A stretch of 47,558 nt of DNA from JAGOUU01 sp964609155 (lineage in GTDB: Bacteria > Pseudomonadota > Gammaproteobacteria > JAGOUU01), in assembly GCA_964609155.1 (NCBI GenBank), contig CAZSRF010000015.1, positions 1 through 47,558 on the forward strand, given 5' to 3'. Shown here in pieces: positions 16,453-25,950 of the stretch. The notes under the pieces were generated by a model. That model ran no database searches and was not told the origin of the DNA. It worked only from the letters and a program-made list of their open reading frames with translations. Positions within the stretch are counted from its first letter, which is position 1, and the number at the start of each line of letters is the position of its first letter. The position numbers were made by a program, and so were the translations under genes.

Positions 16453-17248
16453 TGTCTTCACCTGCTTTTTGTAGACTATATTCAACATCTAGATTTTCTT
16501 CCACTTCTGATAATTCATCTAGTTTTTTTTGATCAATACTGACATCAAAATCTGTCTTATCTTTTTCTTGTTTAGCATCTGTAGATTCATCAGATTGAGT
16601 TTTGTTATCTTTGGTGTTTTTATTTTTATTTTTCTTCTCATCGGAGATTTCTTGTGCTAAGTATCTATATGTTTTAGATAGTATTTCTAAATCTAATGAT
16701 TCTGATACTGTTTTCTGAGACGATTTATCTTTAGAAACCTCCAAATTAAAATCATGTAACGTAATAATTCTTGGCAAATCTGTTAACCTGCTGATAAACT
16801 CTCCTAATTGATGATAATTTCCATGTACCTTTATTTTTATTGGTAACTCCACATAATATTTGAATTTTTTTTCTGGCAATATTGCTATTTCTTTAAAATT
16901 CAAACCAGTTTCTCTGCCTGCTTGTGAAATTTGATTAACCAGCGCGGGTACCTCATTAGCTCCGGGTAACATTTGAACCAAGTTAGTTAATCTCTTCTCA
17001 ATAGTAACAAGTTGTCCCTTATATTCATCAATATTAACTAATAATTTTTGTTTATTGATAAAAAGGCTTTTCAACCTTTTTTCTTCAGCTAACAATCCAT
17101 CTAATTCTTCAACTTTACTGTCTATAAATAACCATTTGATTATAAATATTAATAAAAACCCAGAAGCTATTGTTACCAATATTTTTAAAAAATTTGGCCA
17201 GCTTCCAATATTATAAATATCTATTTCATCAAGGTTTATATTAAACAT
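16445..17248 (-). CDS. pilO: Type IV pilus inner-membrane protein PilO, extended C-terminus
   Basis: PilO pairs with PilN to form the inner-membrane alignment complex. It has a cytoplasmic stub, one membrane segment (FLKILVTIASGFLLIFIIKWLF, about 20-40), a coiled coil (VEELDGLLAEEKRLKSLF) and a ferredoxin-like fold with ELPIKIKVHGNYHQLGEFIS. After residue 200 it carries an unusual Lys/Asn/Asp/Glu-rich hydrophilic tail of about 65 residues, absent from typical PilO (about 205 residues). Its ATG overlaps the pilN stop (TAATG), so translation is coupled. Confidence 0.93.
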   Translation of the reverse strand: MFNINLDEIDIYNIGSWPNFLKILVTIASGFLLIFIIKWLFIDSKVEELDGLLAEEKRLKSLFINKQKLLVNIDEYKGQLVTIEKRLTNLVQMLPGANEVPALVNQISQAGRETGLNFKEIAILPEKKFKYYVELPIKIKVHGNYHQLGEFISRLTDLPRIITLHDFNLEVSKDKSSQKTVSESLDLEILSKTYRYLAQEISDEKKNKNKNTKDNKTQSDESTDAKQEKDKTDFDVSIDQKKLDELSEVEENLDVEYSLQKAGEDNA

Positions 17249-17967
17249 TATGTTTGCTCAGCTTTATCAGTACTCATATCTTTAATTATACTTTGACCTG
17301 TATCTTTCATTTGAGTATCCGTAGTATTTGGTGTTAAATTTACTTGATTATCTGATTCATTACCTGTATCGACAATATGACTTTGATAAAATTGTAATTC
17401 AAAATTATGCGTTAATTCATTTTGCTCTTTTTTAATTGGCACTGCACTTACTGCACCTACAGGCACATCCTGTGAAGCAGGGTCGTTTACTTTAATCTGA
17501 TTAAGCTCTGCGTGTTTAAAATAAGGCGATACCTCTAGAGCACGTAAAAATTTTGCTACTTCTGTATTAGATTCAGCCACACCCATGAGCTTAACTGAAT
17601 TATCAGTACGTTTAATATTAGTTAATACAATCATTGGATTAATTAAATTTACGATTTCGTTAAATAAATCCAACGTATAATATCTATCACTTCCTATTCT
17701 TTGAATTACTGATAAACGCGAAATTAAAGCTTGTTTTTGTGCCTTTAATTCATCGATTTGACGAAGGACCTTATTAACAACCACTAATTCATTATTTAAA
17801 TATTCATTATTTTCTTTTTGATAGTTAATAGATGATGAATAACTCCATGTTGTGATCAACATAATAAAAAATATTATTATATTACTAAAAGAAAAGAACA
17901 GTATAAATTGACGTTTTTTTTGTTCCTCAAGTTGTTCACGCCATGGAAAAAGGTTGATTCTTGTCAT
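17248..17967 (-). CDS. pilN: Type IV pilus assembly protein PilN
   Basis: The N-terminus MTRINLFPWREQ is the conserved INLxPWR peptide that inserts in the groove of cytoplasmic PilM. One membrane helix follows (FILFFSFSNIIIFFIMLITT), then a coiled coil and a ferredoxin-like periplasmic domain (YYTLDLFNEIVNLINPMIVLTNI). The last 50 residues or so are polar and Asp/Thr/Asn-rich, an extension beyond the usual length. It starts 4 bases inside the end of pilM. Confidence 0.95.
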   Translation of the reverse strand: MTRINLFPWREQLEEQKKRQFILFFSFSNIIIFFIMLITTWSYSSSINYQKENNEYLNNELVVVNKVLRQIDELKAQKQALISRLSVIQRIGSDRYYTLDLFNEIVNLINPMIVLTNIKRTDNSVKLMGVAESNTEVAKFLRALEVSPYFKHAELNQIKVNDPASQDVPVGAVSAVPIKKEQNELTHNFELQFYQSHIVDTGNESDNQVNLTPNTTDTQMKDTGQSIIKDMSTDKAEQT

Positions 17968-19112
17968 CCTACATAACTCCTAAGAGCAAGTCCACATGCC
18001 AAAGATAACGTCGTTTTCATTTCCAATAAAACTTTATCATCATGAAATTTGTCTGTATTAATGTTTACAAATGGATCTAAAACCTTAACAGTTATACCCA
18101 TTTTTTCTTGAATTGCAGAACCTAAATTTGGTAAATTCGCACTACCGCCAAAAATGAAGATATAATCTATTTTTTCCGAACTTACAGAAGCATAAAAAAA
18201 CTGAAGCATATGATAAATTTGAATAACTGCTTGATTATTAAATGTTTCAATAATTTTTAATATGGCAGGATCTTCATGCTTACACTTTAACGTTGATGCT
18301 ATTTTTGCATCCACTAAATGTTCTTTTTGAATTAAGTCATTTAATACACGACCACCAAAATCTTGCTCTTTTATATATATTTGCTTTTCATTTTTAAAAA
18401 TAGAAACTGTTAGAATGTCATGCCCTACATCAATCATTGCGATAACTTTATCATTTATGCCTTCTTGTAATTGTTTGGATACTACGTGTTTTGATAAACG
18501 ACCTACAACACAACTATATATATCCATAACTTTTACATTTAAATTAGCAGCTTTTAATATATTGATATATTCATCTATTAACGATTTTTTTGTTGCGGCT
18601 AATAAAACCTCAGAATGACCTTTTTGCTTTTTACCATTATCGATAACATCAAAATCTAGAGCTATTTCTTCGGTACTAAAAGGCAAATATTTTTCAGCCT
18701 CTAACTCAACATGCATTGCTAATTGATTATCTGCCAATCCAGAAGGAACCTTTATTAGTTGGGTGACCACTTTTGGGCCTGATAATACTATAGCGGTATC
18801 GCGATTTGCATATCCACTGGCTGTGATTGCATCTTTAAGTTTCTCTGTCAAAATGCTATAGCTATCAATATGGTGCCCAGTGATACATCCATCAGGTAGA
18901 GGTACCAACTGATACTTCTCTAACACTAATTCATTCTGTTTTTTACCGATCTCCACAATTTTAATGCTTGAGGAACCTATATCTAAAGAAACCAAGTTAG
19001 TTCTTTCTTTAATAAAAGATCTTCTAACGGTATTTAAGAATTCGTTATATAAGCTTTTCATAGTTTGGTAACTACGAAAAGACAGAGAATTAAAATTTAA
19101 AAACTGACGCAC
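17964..19112 (-). CDS. pilM: Type IV pilus assembly ATPase-like protein PilM
   Basis: PilM is the actin-like cytoplasmic component of the pilus assembly platform. LVSLDIGSSSIKIVEI is the phosphate-1 loop, and MIDVGHDILTVSIF and FIFGGSANLPNL are the other nucleotide-binding motifs. Start choice is uncertain. GTG 19112 has AAAGGA six bases upstream, whereas ATG 19061 (MKSLYNEF) has no ribosome site but gives an N-terminus closer to the family length. It is the first gene of pilMNOPQ and divergent from ponA across a 115-base gap that must hold both promoters. Confidence 0.94.
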   Translation of the reverse strand: MRQFLNFNSLSFRSYQTMKSLYNEFLNTVRRSFIKERTNLVSLDIGSSSIKIVEIGKKQNELVLEKYQLVPLPDGCITGHHIDSYSILTEKLKDAITASGYANRDTAIVLSGPKVVTQLIKVPSGLADNQLAMHVELEAEKYLPFSTEEIALDFDVIDNGKKQKGHSEVLLAATKKSLIDEYINILKAANLNVKVMDIYSCVVGRLSKHVVSKQLQEGINDKVIAMIDVGHDILTVSIFKNEKQIYIKEQDFGGRVLNDLIQKEHLVDAKIASTLKCKHEDPAILKIIETFNNQAVIQIYHMLQFFYASVSSEKIDYIFIFGGSANLPNLGSAIQEKMGITVKVLDPFVNINTDKFHDDKVLLEMKTTLSLACGLALRSYVG

Positions 19113-19229
19113 CAAATTATCCTTTGTGTTATTATTTATATAAATAAGAATAATGTACTGTACATATATTAATTATAATTATGAACTCTTTTATAAAAAT
19201 TATCAACTCTAGAGTATATCATTAGCTAA

Positions 19230-21716
19230 ATGACACTTAAAAGAACTAAAGAGCGTCAGAGGAGTCGCTACAAAATTCTCAAGTTCATTACCACTATCTT
19301 TTGCTCTCTTGCTGTAGCTACCTTATCGGTAAGTTACCTAATTGTTGACTATTTGAAATCTGATCTCCCCACAGTTACTGTTTTAAAAGATTTAAAATTT
19401 CAGACCCCGCTGAGGATTTTTTCAGCAGATAACAAACTGATGGCTGAATTTGGAGAAAAGCGTCGAGCGCCAGTTGCTTTAAATGAAATACCAAAAAATC
19501 TTATTAATGCGGTTGTTGCCACTGAAGACAACAGATTTTATGAACATTCTGGAGTTGATATTCGTGGTCTTAGTCGAGCAGCATTAAAGCTACTTTCTAG
19601 TGGTGATAAAGCTCAAGGTGGCAGTACGATTACCATGCAAGTAGCTCGAAATTTTTTCTTAAGCAGAGAAAAAACCTATTTACGAAAAATTAATGAAATC
19701 TTATTAGCCAGAAAAATTGAGCAAGAACTAACTAAAGACGAGATACTGGCATTATACTTAAATAAAATATTTTTTGGCTATCGATCTTATGGTGTTGCAG
19801 CTGCAGCAAAAACGTACTACGGAAAAGAATTACAAAATCTTACTCTAGCAGAATCAGCTATGTTAGCAGGAATCCCACAGGCACCTTCGTCAATAAATCC
19901 TCTATCGAATCCAAGAGCTGCTTTGCTTCGTCGCGAGCACGTGCTAAACAGAATGCTTCATTATGGTTACATAACCCAAGAGGAGTATCTTAATGCTGTT
20001 AAAACCCCGGAAACAGCAAGTCATCATGAAATAAATGTAGAACTGCATGCACCATACGTAACTGAAATGGTACGGTTAGCTTTATTAAAACGTTGGGGTG
20101 ATGATATTTACACGACTGGGTTACAGATTTATACCACTATAGATAGTAAGTTACAAAATTATGCTAATGTTGCAACCAAAAGAGCTATTATTCAATATGA
20201 GCAGAGACATGGTTACAAAGGACCGCTATTCAATTGGGGAGAGTCATTACAAAATGCAGTAGTAGAATGGCCTAAGCAGCTAAAAAAAATATCTAATAGT
20301 AGTAATTATTATAATAATCTTCTAGTTGCAGCTGTCATTCAAATTAATGATACAAAAGATAGTTTTAGTGATAGTGGACCTGAAAATCTTAATCTCAATT
20401 ATGTTAAAGCCATTACCAGCAACAATGAAATCATAACTATACCTTGGAGTGGCCTGTCTTGGGCGAGAAAGGTTACTCCTAATTCTAGTTTGCTTGGTAA
20501 AAAGCCAACTCTGGCTTCTGACATTTTAAGAGTGGGCGATGTAATAAAAGTATGGCATGATCCAGATAGCAATGAATGGGTATTAACTCAAGATCCTGAA
20601 ATAGAAGCGGCTATCGTTTCTGTAGATCCTAAAGATGGTAAATTATTAGCACTAACCGGTGGATATGACTTTAATAAAAGCAAATTTAACCGCATCACTC
20701 AAGCATTACGACAGGCAGGTTCTAGTTTAAAACCCTTTATTTACTCTGCAGCTTTAGAAAAAGGTTTTACTCCAGCTTCTATATTTAATGATGCTCCTAT
20801 TGTAATCAGCGATCCTGAGCAAGAAATTTTATGGCGTCCACAAAATTCTAGCCAAGAATTTTATGGACCTACGAGACTTCGAACTGCATTAGTTAAATCC
20901 AGAAATCTCGTTTCAATCAGATTATTAGAAGAAGTTGGTATAGATTATACTCATGATTACATTCAACGTTTTGGCTTTAACGCAGAGCAAATTCCCAAAA
21001 CTTTATCTTTAGCTCTTGGTACCGCTTCTGTTACCCCGTTACAACTAGCGCAAGCCTTTAGTATACTCGCGAACGGCGGTCACACAGTTAATCCAACAAT
21101 TATCAATAAAATTACTGACAGTAATGATAATGTGATTTACCAATTAAACATAAATAATGATCTGGCTAATAAAAACAATCCAAATAATTTTGACAATCTT
21201 GATCATAAAAATTCATCATCAAGCTTCAAGCAAGTAATTACCGAACAAAATGCTTATCTTATTAACAATATGTTACAAGACGCTATTACATTTGGAACAG
21301 GAAAAAAAGCTCTAATTTTAAACAGAAACGATTTAGCTGGAAAAACGGGCACATCTAATGACAATCTCGACGCATGGTATTGTGGATTTAATCCTAATTT
21401 AGTTACTATCACCTGGATGGGATATGATCAACCAAAAAGTATCTATGAATATGCAGCATCTACTGCTTTACCTATGTGGATTGACTTTATGGGCAAAGCC
21501 CTGAGTGGACAACCAGAAGAGCAATTTCCAATGCCAAGTGGAATCGTGAGCGTCCGCATTGATCCTAAAACTGGATTATTATCTGATGCCAAACAACAGG
21601 ATAGTATTTTTGAATTATTTCAATCTGGCACTGAACCAACAGAAACTAGCAGTTTAAACCTTGATGAATTAAATAAATACAATAATGGTATTAATTCTGC
21701 TGAACAGATATTTTAA
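19230..21716 (+). CDS. mrcA: Penicillin-binding protein 1A (bifunctional transglycosylase/transpeptidase)
   Basis: This class A PBP polymerises and cross-links peptidoglycan. It has an N-terminal cytoplasmic tail with one membrane anchor (about 18-40). The GT51 domain carries the catalytic Glu in ATEDNRFYEHSG and the box QGGSTITMQVARNFF. An OB-like insertion follows (about 290-430). The transpeptidase has Ser498 and Lys501 in SSLK, Ser557-Arg-Asn559, and the Lys705-Thr-Gly box. The 828-residue length is usual. It is divergent from pilM, the standard arrangement in gammaproteobacteria. ATG 19230 lacks a good ribosome site. Confidence 0.96.
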   Translation: MTLKRTKERQRSRYKILKFITTIFCSLAVATLSVSYLIVDYLKSDLPTVTVLKDLKFQTPLRIFSADNKLMAEFGEKRRAPVALNEIPKNLINAVVATEDNRFYEHSGVDIRGLSRAALKLLSSGDKAQGGSTITMQVARNFFLSREKTYLRKINEILLARKIEQELTKDEILALYLNKIFFGYRSYGVAAAAKTYYGKELQNLTLAESAMLAGIPQAPSSINPLSNPRAALLRREHVLNRMLHYGYITQEEYLNAVKTPETASHHEINVELHAPYVTEMVRLALLKRWGDDIYTTGLQIYTTIDSKLQNYANVATKRAIIQYEQRHGYKGPLFNWGESLQNAVVEWPKQLKKISNSSNYYNNLLVAAVIQINDTKDSFSDSGPENLNLNYVKAITSNNEIITIPWSGLSWARKVTPNSSLLGKKPTLASDILRVGDVIKVWHDPDSNEWVLTQDPEIEAAIVSVDPKDGKLLALTGGYDFNKSKFNRITQALRQAGSSLKPFIYSAALEKGFTPASIFNDAPIVISDPEQEILWRPQNSSQEFYGPTRLRTALVKSRNLVSIRLLEEVGIDYTHDYIQRFGFNAEQIPKTLSLALGTASVTPLQLAQAFSILANGGHTVNPTIINKITDSNDNVIYQLNINNDLANKNNPNNFDNLDHKNSSSSFKQVITEQNAYLINNMLQDAITFGTGKKALILNRNDLAGKTGTSNDNLDAWYCGFNPNLVTITWMGYDQPKSIYEYAASTALPMWIDFMGKALSGQPEEQFPMPSGIVSVRIDPKTGLLSDAKQQDSIFELFQSGTEPTETSSLNLDELNKYNNGINSAEQIF

Positions 21717-21720
21717 ACAA

Positions 21721-21737
21721 TACGTAAGTCCTATCAT
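21721..21737. repeat. Short remnant resembling one end of the 124-bp element
   Basis: CGTAAGTCCT followed by ATCAT repeats the right terminus and target duplication of the element at 11410-11533 (CGTAAGTCCTG then ATCAT), with the final G missing. It lies 5 bases after the ponA stop. It may be an excision scar or a solo end, but 15 bases is little evidence. Confidence 0.25.
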
Positions 21738-21904
21738 AGTTTAATTATTTAATAAAAATTACTTATTACCCAAATAGTATTGTATAATCTCCAGATTAAA
21801 ATCATTTTTCTATATCAAGCTGTTAGTTGATTCATTGCCTGGATTTCTTTTAGACTTTAGCTATATATATCATATGTACTTATATAAGTAGTTAGGAGGT
21901 GCGT

Positions 21905-22147
21905 ATGTACATGGTAAATATTTCTAAAAAAGTTATAAAATCTCTCTTATTGGTTACTTTAGTAATGAGTTTAGCTGGTTGTACTGGTAATCGGTACCGT
22001 GACAGACAGATTATAGGCTCTGCAGGTGGTGCAGCCGTTGGTGGCCTAATAGGTCATGCAGTTGGTGGTAACACAGCAGGTACTGTTATTGGTGGTGCTA
22101 TCGGTGCAGGCGCCGGTTCTGCAATTGCATCTGATCCATACTATTAA
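21905..22147 (+). CDS. Glycine-zipper outer-membrane lipoprotein (17-kDa antigen/OsmB-like)
   Basis: This is a small lipoprotein with signal and lipobox VMSLAGC followed by a glycine-zipper region (GSAGGAAVGGLIGHAVGG, GTVIGGAIGAGAGSAIA) that would form a membrane-inserted helical hairpin, as in Rickettsia 17-kDa antigen and OsmB-type proteins. ATG 21905 was chosen because AGGAGG (21894-21899) lies five bases upstream, the strongest ribosome site in this part of the window. GTG 21899 and ATG 21911 are the alternatives. The strong site suggests an abundant envelope protein. A clear terminator follows. Confidence 0.85.
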   Translation: MYMVNISKKVIKSLLLVTLVMSLAGCTGNRYRDRQIIGSAGGAAVGGLIGHAVGGNTAGTVIGGAIGAGAGSAIASDPYY

Positions 22148-22182
22148 TATACTGTTGATAAGATCTCGAGGCTTCCAGAGAA

Positions 22183-22224
22183 CCTAAAAAGCATTTCTAC
22201 AGATATGCTTTTTAGGATTTTTTA
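22183..22224 (+). terminator. Rho-independent terminator of the glycine-zipper gene
   Basis: CCTAAAAAGCAT (22183-22194) and ATGCTTTTTAGG (22205-22216) form a perfect 12-bp stem with a 10-base loop, followed by ATTTTTT. It lies between the convergent lipoprotein and metQ genes, and the A/T-rich arms may stop transcription from both sides. Confidence 0.85.
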
Positions 22225-22243
22225 GGATTTTTATTATTACTGC

Positions 22244-23056
22244 CTACCAGGCTGATAAGGCCTGCCCTTGAAATAGTTTCTGCGCAGTTTTTTGCACTTC
22301 TTCCGATCGTAAAGCTTGTAGTAACTTTTTAAATTTATCCTGATCTTTATCTTGTTCACGCACTACAAGTATATTAGCGTAACGGGAGTTTTTATCCTCT
22401 GATACTAACGCGTCACGATTAGGCAATAAATTAGCTATGGCTGCATAATTAGTATTAATCACTGCTAAGTCAATATCTGATAGCATTCTCACCATAAAAG
22501 CAGGATCTACTTCTTGAAACTTTAATTGCTTTGGATTGCTTTTTATATCATTTAGACCAATATTAGCTAAGTTATCCATAGTCTTATCTTTTAAACTTAT
22601 AAGCCCTGCTTTTTCTAGCAATAGTAAACTGCGAGCTTGATTGCTAGTATCATTGGGAACAGCAACAACGGCTTTATCAGGAATTTCAGTTATTTTTTTG
22701 TATCTATAAGAATAGATACCCATAGGGTAAATAAATAAACTACCAATACTAACTATTTTTAAATTTTGTTTAGTAACTGCTTCAGCTAAATATGGCTTAT
22801 GTTGAAACATATTTGCATTAATTTCACCTTCATTTAATGCACGATTAGGTTCAACGTAATCATTAAAAGGAATTATTTTTATATCAAGATCATATTTAGT
22901 CTTAGCTACTTTTTTAGCCACTTCCATTAACTCAGTTTCAGGACCAGCGATAGTACCCACCAAAATGCTATTAGGACCTATTTCTATCTTTTTTCCACAT
23001 GCGGATAATAATAACAGAAAAGCTAAACATGCTAAATTTAAGATTCGGCTAAACAT
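22244..23056 (-). CDS. metQ: Methionine ABC transporter substrate-binding lipoprotein MetQ
   Basis: MetQ is the periplasmic D/L-methionine-binding lipoprotein of the MetNIQ importer. The lipobox is LLLLSACGKK. The fold signature is clear: VGTIAGPETELMEVAKKVA, FNDYVEPNRALNEGEINANMFQHKPYL split over residues 64-90, PNDTSNQARSLLLLEKAGLI and LAVINTNYA. The length of 270 is normal. It is the last gene of the metN-metI-metQ operon, 50 bases after metI. Confidence 0.95.
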   Translation of the reverse strand: MFSRILNLACLAFLLLLSACGKKIEIGPNSILVGTIAGPETELMEVAKKVAKTKYDLDIKIIPFNDYVEPNRALNEGEINANMFQHKPYLAEAVTKQNLKIVSIGSLFIYPMGIYSYRYKKITEIPDKAVVAVPNDTSNQARSLLLLEKAGLISLKDKTMDNLANIGLNDIKSNPKQLKFQEVDPAFMVRMLSDIDLAVINTNYAAIANLLPNRDALVSEDKNSRYANILVVREQDKDQDKFKKLLQALRSEEVQKTAQKLFQGQALSAW

Positions 23057-23106
23057 GCCTAAAGTACCTCACATAACTGTAGATATAAATATAATTAGTT
23101 AATTAT

Positions 23107-23796
23107 TTATTTATGAGAATATTTTTTACAAATAAGATTATTTAAATATTGAATCATTTGTACAATAAATAATATTAAAATTACTGTTATTAATATAATA
23201 TTGTTATTAAATCTCTGATATCCGTAATTAAAGGCTAGCGCTCCTAATCCACCGCCGGCCAACGTACCAGCCATCGAACTATAACCTACTAACGCTATCA
23301 ACATAATCCCTATGCCATTGGCAATATTTATTTTAGACTCTGATAAGACAACATATCGAAGTATCTGGTAAGTTGAAGCTCCCATGCTATGAGCTGCCTC
23401 AATAACACCTTTATTGACATTTAAACAAGCATTTTCAACAATTCTAGCCATAAATGGAACTGCTGCTACTGTAAGAGGCACACAGGCTGCAATAGTACCA
23501 ATCGTTGTACCAGCAACAAATCTGGTAAAGGGTAAAATAGCTATCATTAAAATAATAAATGGTATAGAACGCCCAATATTTACAAAGAAATCTAATATAT
23601 AATAGACGTATCTAGAATATTTAAAATTTTTAAATATTCTTTGATTAGGACGTAAAACATACAATACTAATCCCAATGCGCTCCCTAATAAAACAGCAAT
23701 AACACCTGGAATAAAGATTAATTCTAAACTTTCAAGCAAAGCATCAACAACTTGCCATAATAACGGGTTTGAAATATTAATAAATTCTTGGGGCAT
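23107..23796 (-). CDS. metI: Methionine ABC transporter permease MetI
   Basis: MetI is the membrane subunit, with five predicted membrane segments in 229 residues. It has the coupling motif EAAHSMGASTYQILRYVVL, the EAA loop that contacts MetN, and the conserved GRSIPFIILMIAILPFTR. It starts 20 bases inside the metN end, so the two are translationally coupled. Confidence 0.95.
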   Translation of the reverse strand: MPQEFINISNPLLWQVVDALLESLELIFIPGVIAVLLGSALGLVLYVLRPNQRIFKNFKYSRYVYYILDFFVNIGRSIPFIILMIAILPFTRFVAGTTIGTIAACVPLTVAAVPFMARIVENACLNVNKGVIEAAHSMGASTYQILRYVVLSESKINIANGIGIMLIALVGYSSMAGTLAGGGLGALAFNYGYQRFNNNIILITVILILFIVQMIQYLNNLICKKYSHK

Positions 23797-24925
23797 ATCC
23801 TAAAATTTCCACTTGTATTCCACGATCGCTAAAACTAGATTGTATTTTCTGTAACTGCCCTTGATTGGACTCCACTTGCATAATCATTTTACCTACTATA
23901 GTGTTTTGAATAGTTTCTATTTCACCCTGTAGAATATTAAAATTAATATTGTGCAATCCCATGACTTCTGATAGAACAGGCTTTGCAGCTGATCTATCAA
24001 CAAATACTAATTGTATTAAAGGAAAAAGATTTTCTCCCTGATTGTTACCATTATTACCATGCACATGATTTTTAGTATTAACTAAATTTTTTAATATCGC
24101 CTCTGGTAATTTATCTAATAGATTAGTTGATAATATCTTTTTAGTTCTCTCGTGTTGAGGGTTGGCGAATAGGTCTAAAACATTGCCCTGCTCAAGTATT
24201 TCCCCATGTGCCATGACAGCTACATTGTTACAAATACTTTTTACCACAGCCATTTCATGTGTAATTAATAATATAGTTACTGCCAATTCATTATTAATCT
24301 TTTTAAGCAAATTTAAAATAGCTTTTGTTGTCTGAGGATCTAATGCCGAAGTACATTCATCACTTAATAAGACTTTTGGATTAGTAATTAAACTTCTAGC
24401 AATCCCAACTCGCTGTTTTTGACCACCACTTAATTGATGAGGATAATTCTGCGTTAAATGCGTTAAACCCGTTAATTCTAAAATAGGATTGACTTTATTC
24501 GCTAATTCTTGCTTAGACAAATTTTTTAATTGATTGTTAATTTTGAGTGGAAAAATAATATTTTCATAACAAGTATAAGACTCCAATAAATTAAAATGCT
24601 GAAAGATCATTCCCGTCTCTTGACGAGCACATTTTAATGCTTGACCTTCTAGATTATTAACTAATCTATTATTTAACCAAACTTCCCCACTGTCAGGAAC
24701 TTCAAGTTTATTAACCATATGCAACAAGGTACTTTTCCCTGCTCCACTAGTGCCAATAATGCCAAAAATTTCCCCACGGTTGACGGTTAAGTTAATATCT
24801 TTTAATGCTGTAATTTTGATATTATTCTTATTTTTGCTATCTACACTGCTCACACTTTCCAAGCTTTTGTTTACAACTGTATAAGACTTATTTACCGCAA
24901 TGAACTTTATCACTTTATTAACCAA
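23777..24925 (-). CDS. metN: Methionine ABC transporter ATP-binding protein MetN
   Basis: MetN is the ATPase of the methionine importer. It has Walker A GTSGAGKST (58-66), the signature LSGGQKQRVGIARSL, Walker B VLLSDECTSALD and the switch His in LLITHEM. The C-terminal NIL regulatory domain (about 295-380) binds methionine and trans-inhibits transport. The N-terminus has an inserted Ser/Asn/Lys stretch (VNKSLESVSSVDSKNKNN) within the first strand region, and a second Asn/Gly/His-rich linker (NHVHGNNGNNQGENL) precedes the NIL domain. The start is probably TTG 24925, since no ATG lies in the N-terminal region. Confidence 0.95.
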   Translation of the reverse strand: MVNKVIKFIAVNKSYTVVNKSLESVSSVDSKNKNNIKITALKDINLTVNRGEIFGIIGTSGAGKSTLLHMVNKLEVPDSGEVWLNNRLVNNLEGQALKCARQETGMIFQHFNLLESYTCYENIIFPLKINNQLKNLSKQELANKVNPILELTGLTHLTQNYPHQLSGGQKQRVGIARSLITNPKVLLSDECTSALDPQTTKAILNLLKKINNELAVTILLITHEMAVVKSICNNVAVMAHGEILEQGNVLDLFANPQHERTKKILSTNLLDKLPEAILKNLVNTKNHVHGNNGNNQGENLFPLIQLVFVDRSAAKPVLSEVMGLHNINFNILQGEIETIQNTIVGKMIMQVESNQGQLQKIQSSFSDRGIQVEILGYAPRIY

Positions 24926-24970
24926 AAAACCCTAGAGCATTTAAAGCCACCAAGGTTTATTATATCCTAA

Positions 24971-25831
24971 TTATCCCAAATAAACATCATATCTGATTAG
25001 CTTTGACTCAACTGAATAATTGACTCTTCTTGGTAGTAATTTTGGTTGTTTGATATCTCGTTTGAGCACTATTTTTATACCCCCTGGTTTCTTATGTTTA
25101 GAGCAATAATCTAATGCACTTTGCAATAAATATTCTGGTTCATTAGAGTTGCCACAGAGACTCTGTAGTAATTGCATGTTTTGCTTGGGTTTTGCTAACT
25201 TATTCTTTATTTTTTCTTTTTCAAACATAGGGTCAAGATAAATAACATCAAAACTCTCACCATGCTCAACAGAGCTAGTTAGCATATCACCTAGATAGTC
25301 AACAAAATTTATATTCTGTATGGATAATTGATGGGCTAATGCTTTATGGGCAACACTAGGACTGTTTCTTAAGCGAAGAAGCCCATCATTTAAAAGACTA
25401 TAAAGTATCTTAGAGTTTTCTAAGCAAGTAATCTGATAATTTTGATTTAATAATAAAAGAGCAATAGCATCTAAAGTAAACCCTGCCGTACCATCTAATA
25501 TCTTAACTCTTTGTTGCTTAGGTAGTTTCCCAAGCCCCATGGCTTTGGGCAACGCATCGTTATAAGTAAACTTATAACATTTCTTATTAGCAATTACCTG
25601 GTTAATATAATCTACATTAAGAGGCTTAGCTTTTTTATTTGTAGCTTCAAAAAGAGACAGATAATTAGTGCCATCATACTGATACCACTTTAAAACATAT
25701 GAGTATAGAAAACATTGCTGCTCTAGTACTTCTGTTTCTGTAAAAAAATCACAATTTAAATATGCCGCAAGAACTTTAGCCTGCTCAAACTGGGGATTAT
25801 TTAACTCACATAACACAGCTATATTTGACAA
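24971..25831 (-). CDS. rsmJ: 16S rRNA (guanine1516-N2)-methyltransferase RsmJ
   Basis: RsmJ methylates G1516 of 16S rRNA using S-adenosylmethionine. The 286-residue product has the family's SAM loop (KILDGTAGFTLDAIALL), the acidic ribose-binding ITCLEN, the substrate motif VIYLDPMFEKEKIKNK and a C-terminal basic stretch IVLKRDIKQPKLLPRRVNY. The start appears to be TTG 25831. It is upstream of and co-directional with metN (45-base gap), so a SAM-using enzyme and methionine import may share a transcript. Confidence 0.9.
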   Translation of the reverse strand: MSNIAVLCELNNPQFEQAKVLAAYLNCDFFTETEVLEQQCFLYSYVLKWYQYDGTNYLSLFEATNKKAKPLNVDYINQVIANKKCYKFTYNDALPKAMGLGKLPKQQRVKILDGTAGFTLDAIALLLLNQNYQITCLENSKILYSLLNDGLLRLRNSPSVAHKALAHQLSIQNINFVDYLGDMLTSSVEHGESFDVIYLDPMFEKEKIKNKLAKPKQNMQLLQSLCGNSNEPEYLLQSALDYCSKHKKPGGIKIVLKRDIKQPKLLPRRVNYSVESKLIRYDVYLG

Positions 25832-25902
25832 AATAGTTTTTAAACCTAACTAAGATAATTTACTTTCTTTCAGGGATTTAACATTATAAAAAAAATTTAC
25901 AA

Positions 25903-25930
25903 AAAAGGGCAGAAAATCTGCCCTTTTAAA
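25903..25930 (-). terminator. Rho-independent terminator of the membrane-protein gene
   Basis: AAAAGGGCAGA (25903-25913) and TCTGCCCTTTT (25917-25927) form a perfect 11-bp stem with a three-base loop. On the minus strand the hairpin ends in a run of six U, 24 bases after the stop of the 208-residue gene. The stem would also end any + strand transcript. Confidence 0.88.
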
Positions 25931-25950
25931 TCGCGTACTAAACTGTTGCT

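Noticed and set aside
21717..21898. Hidden small gene between ponA and the glycine-zipper lipoprotein
   Set aside because: The gap is AT-rich, all frames have frequent stops, and the only ribosome site (AGGAGG) serves the lipoprotein.
24926..24971. Possible SAM riboswitch or MetJ site before metN
   Set aside because: The 45-base gap to rsmJ is too short for a SAM riboswitch, and no AGACGTCT-like repeats are visible.
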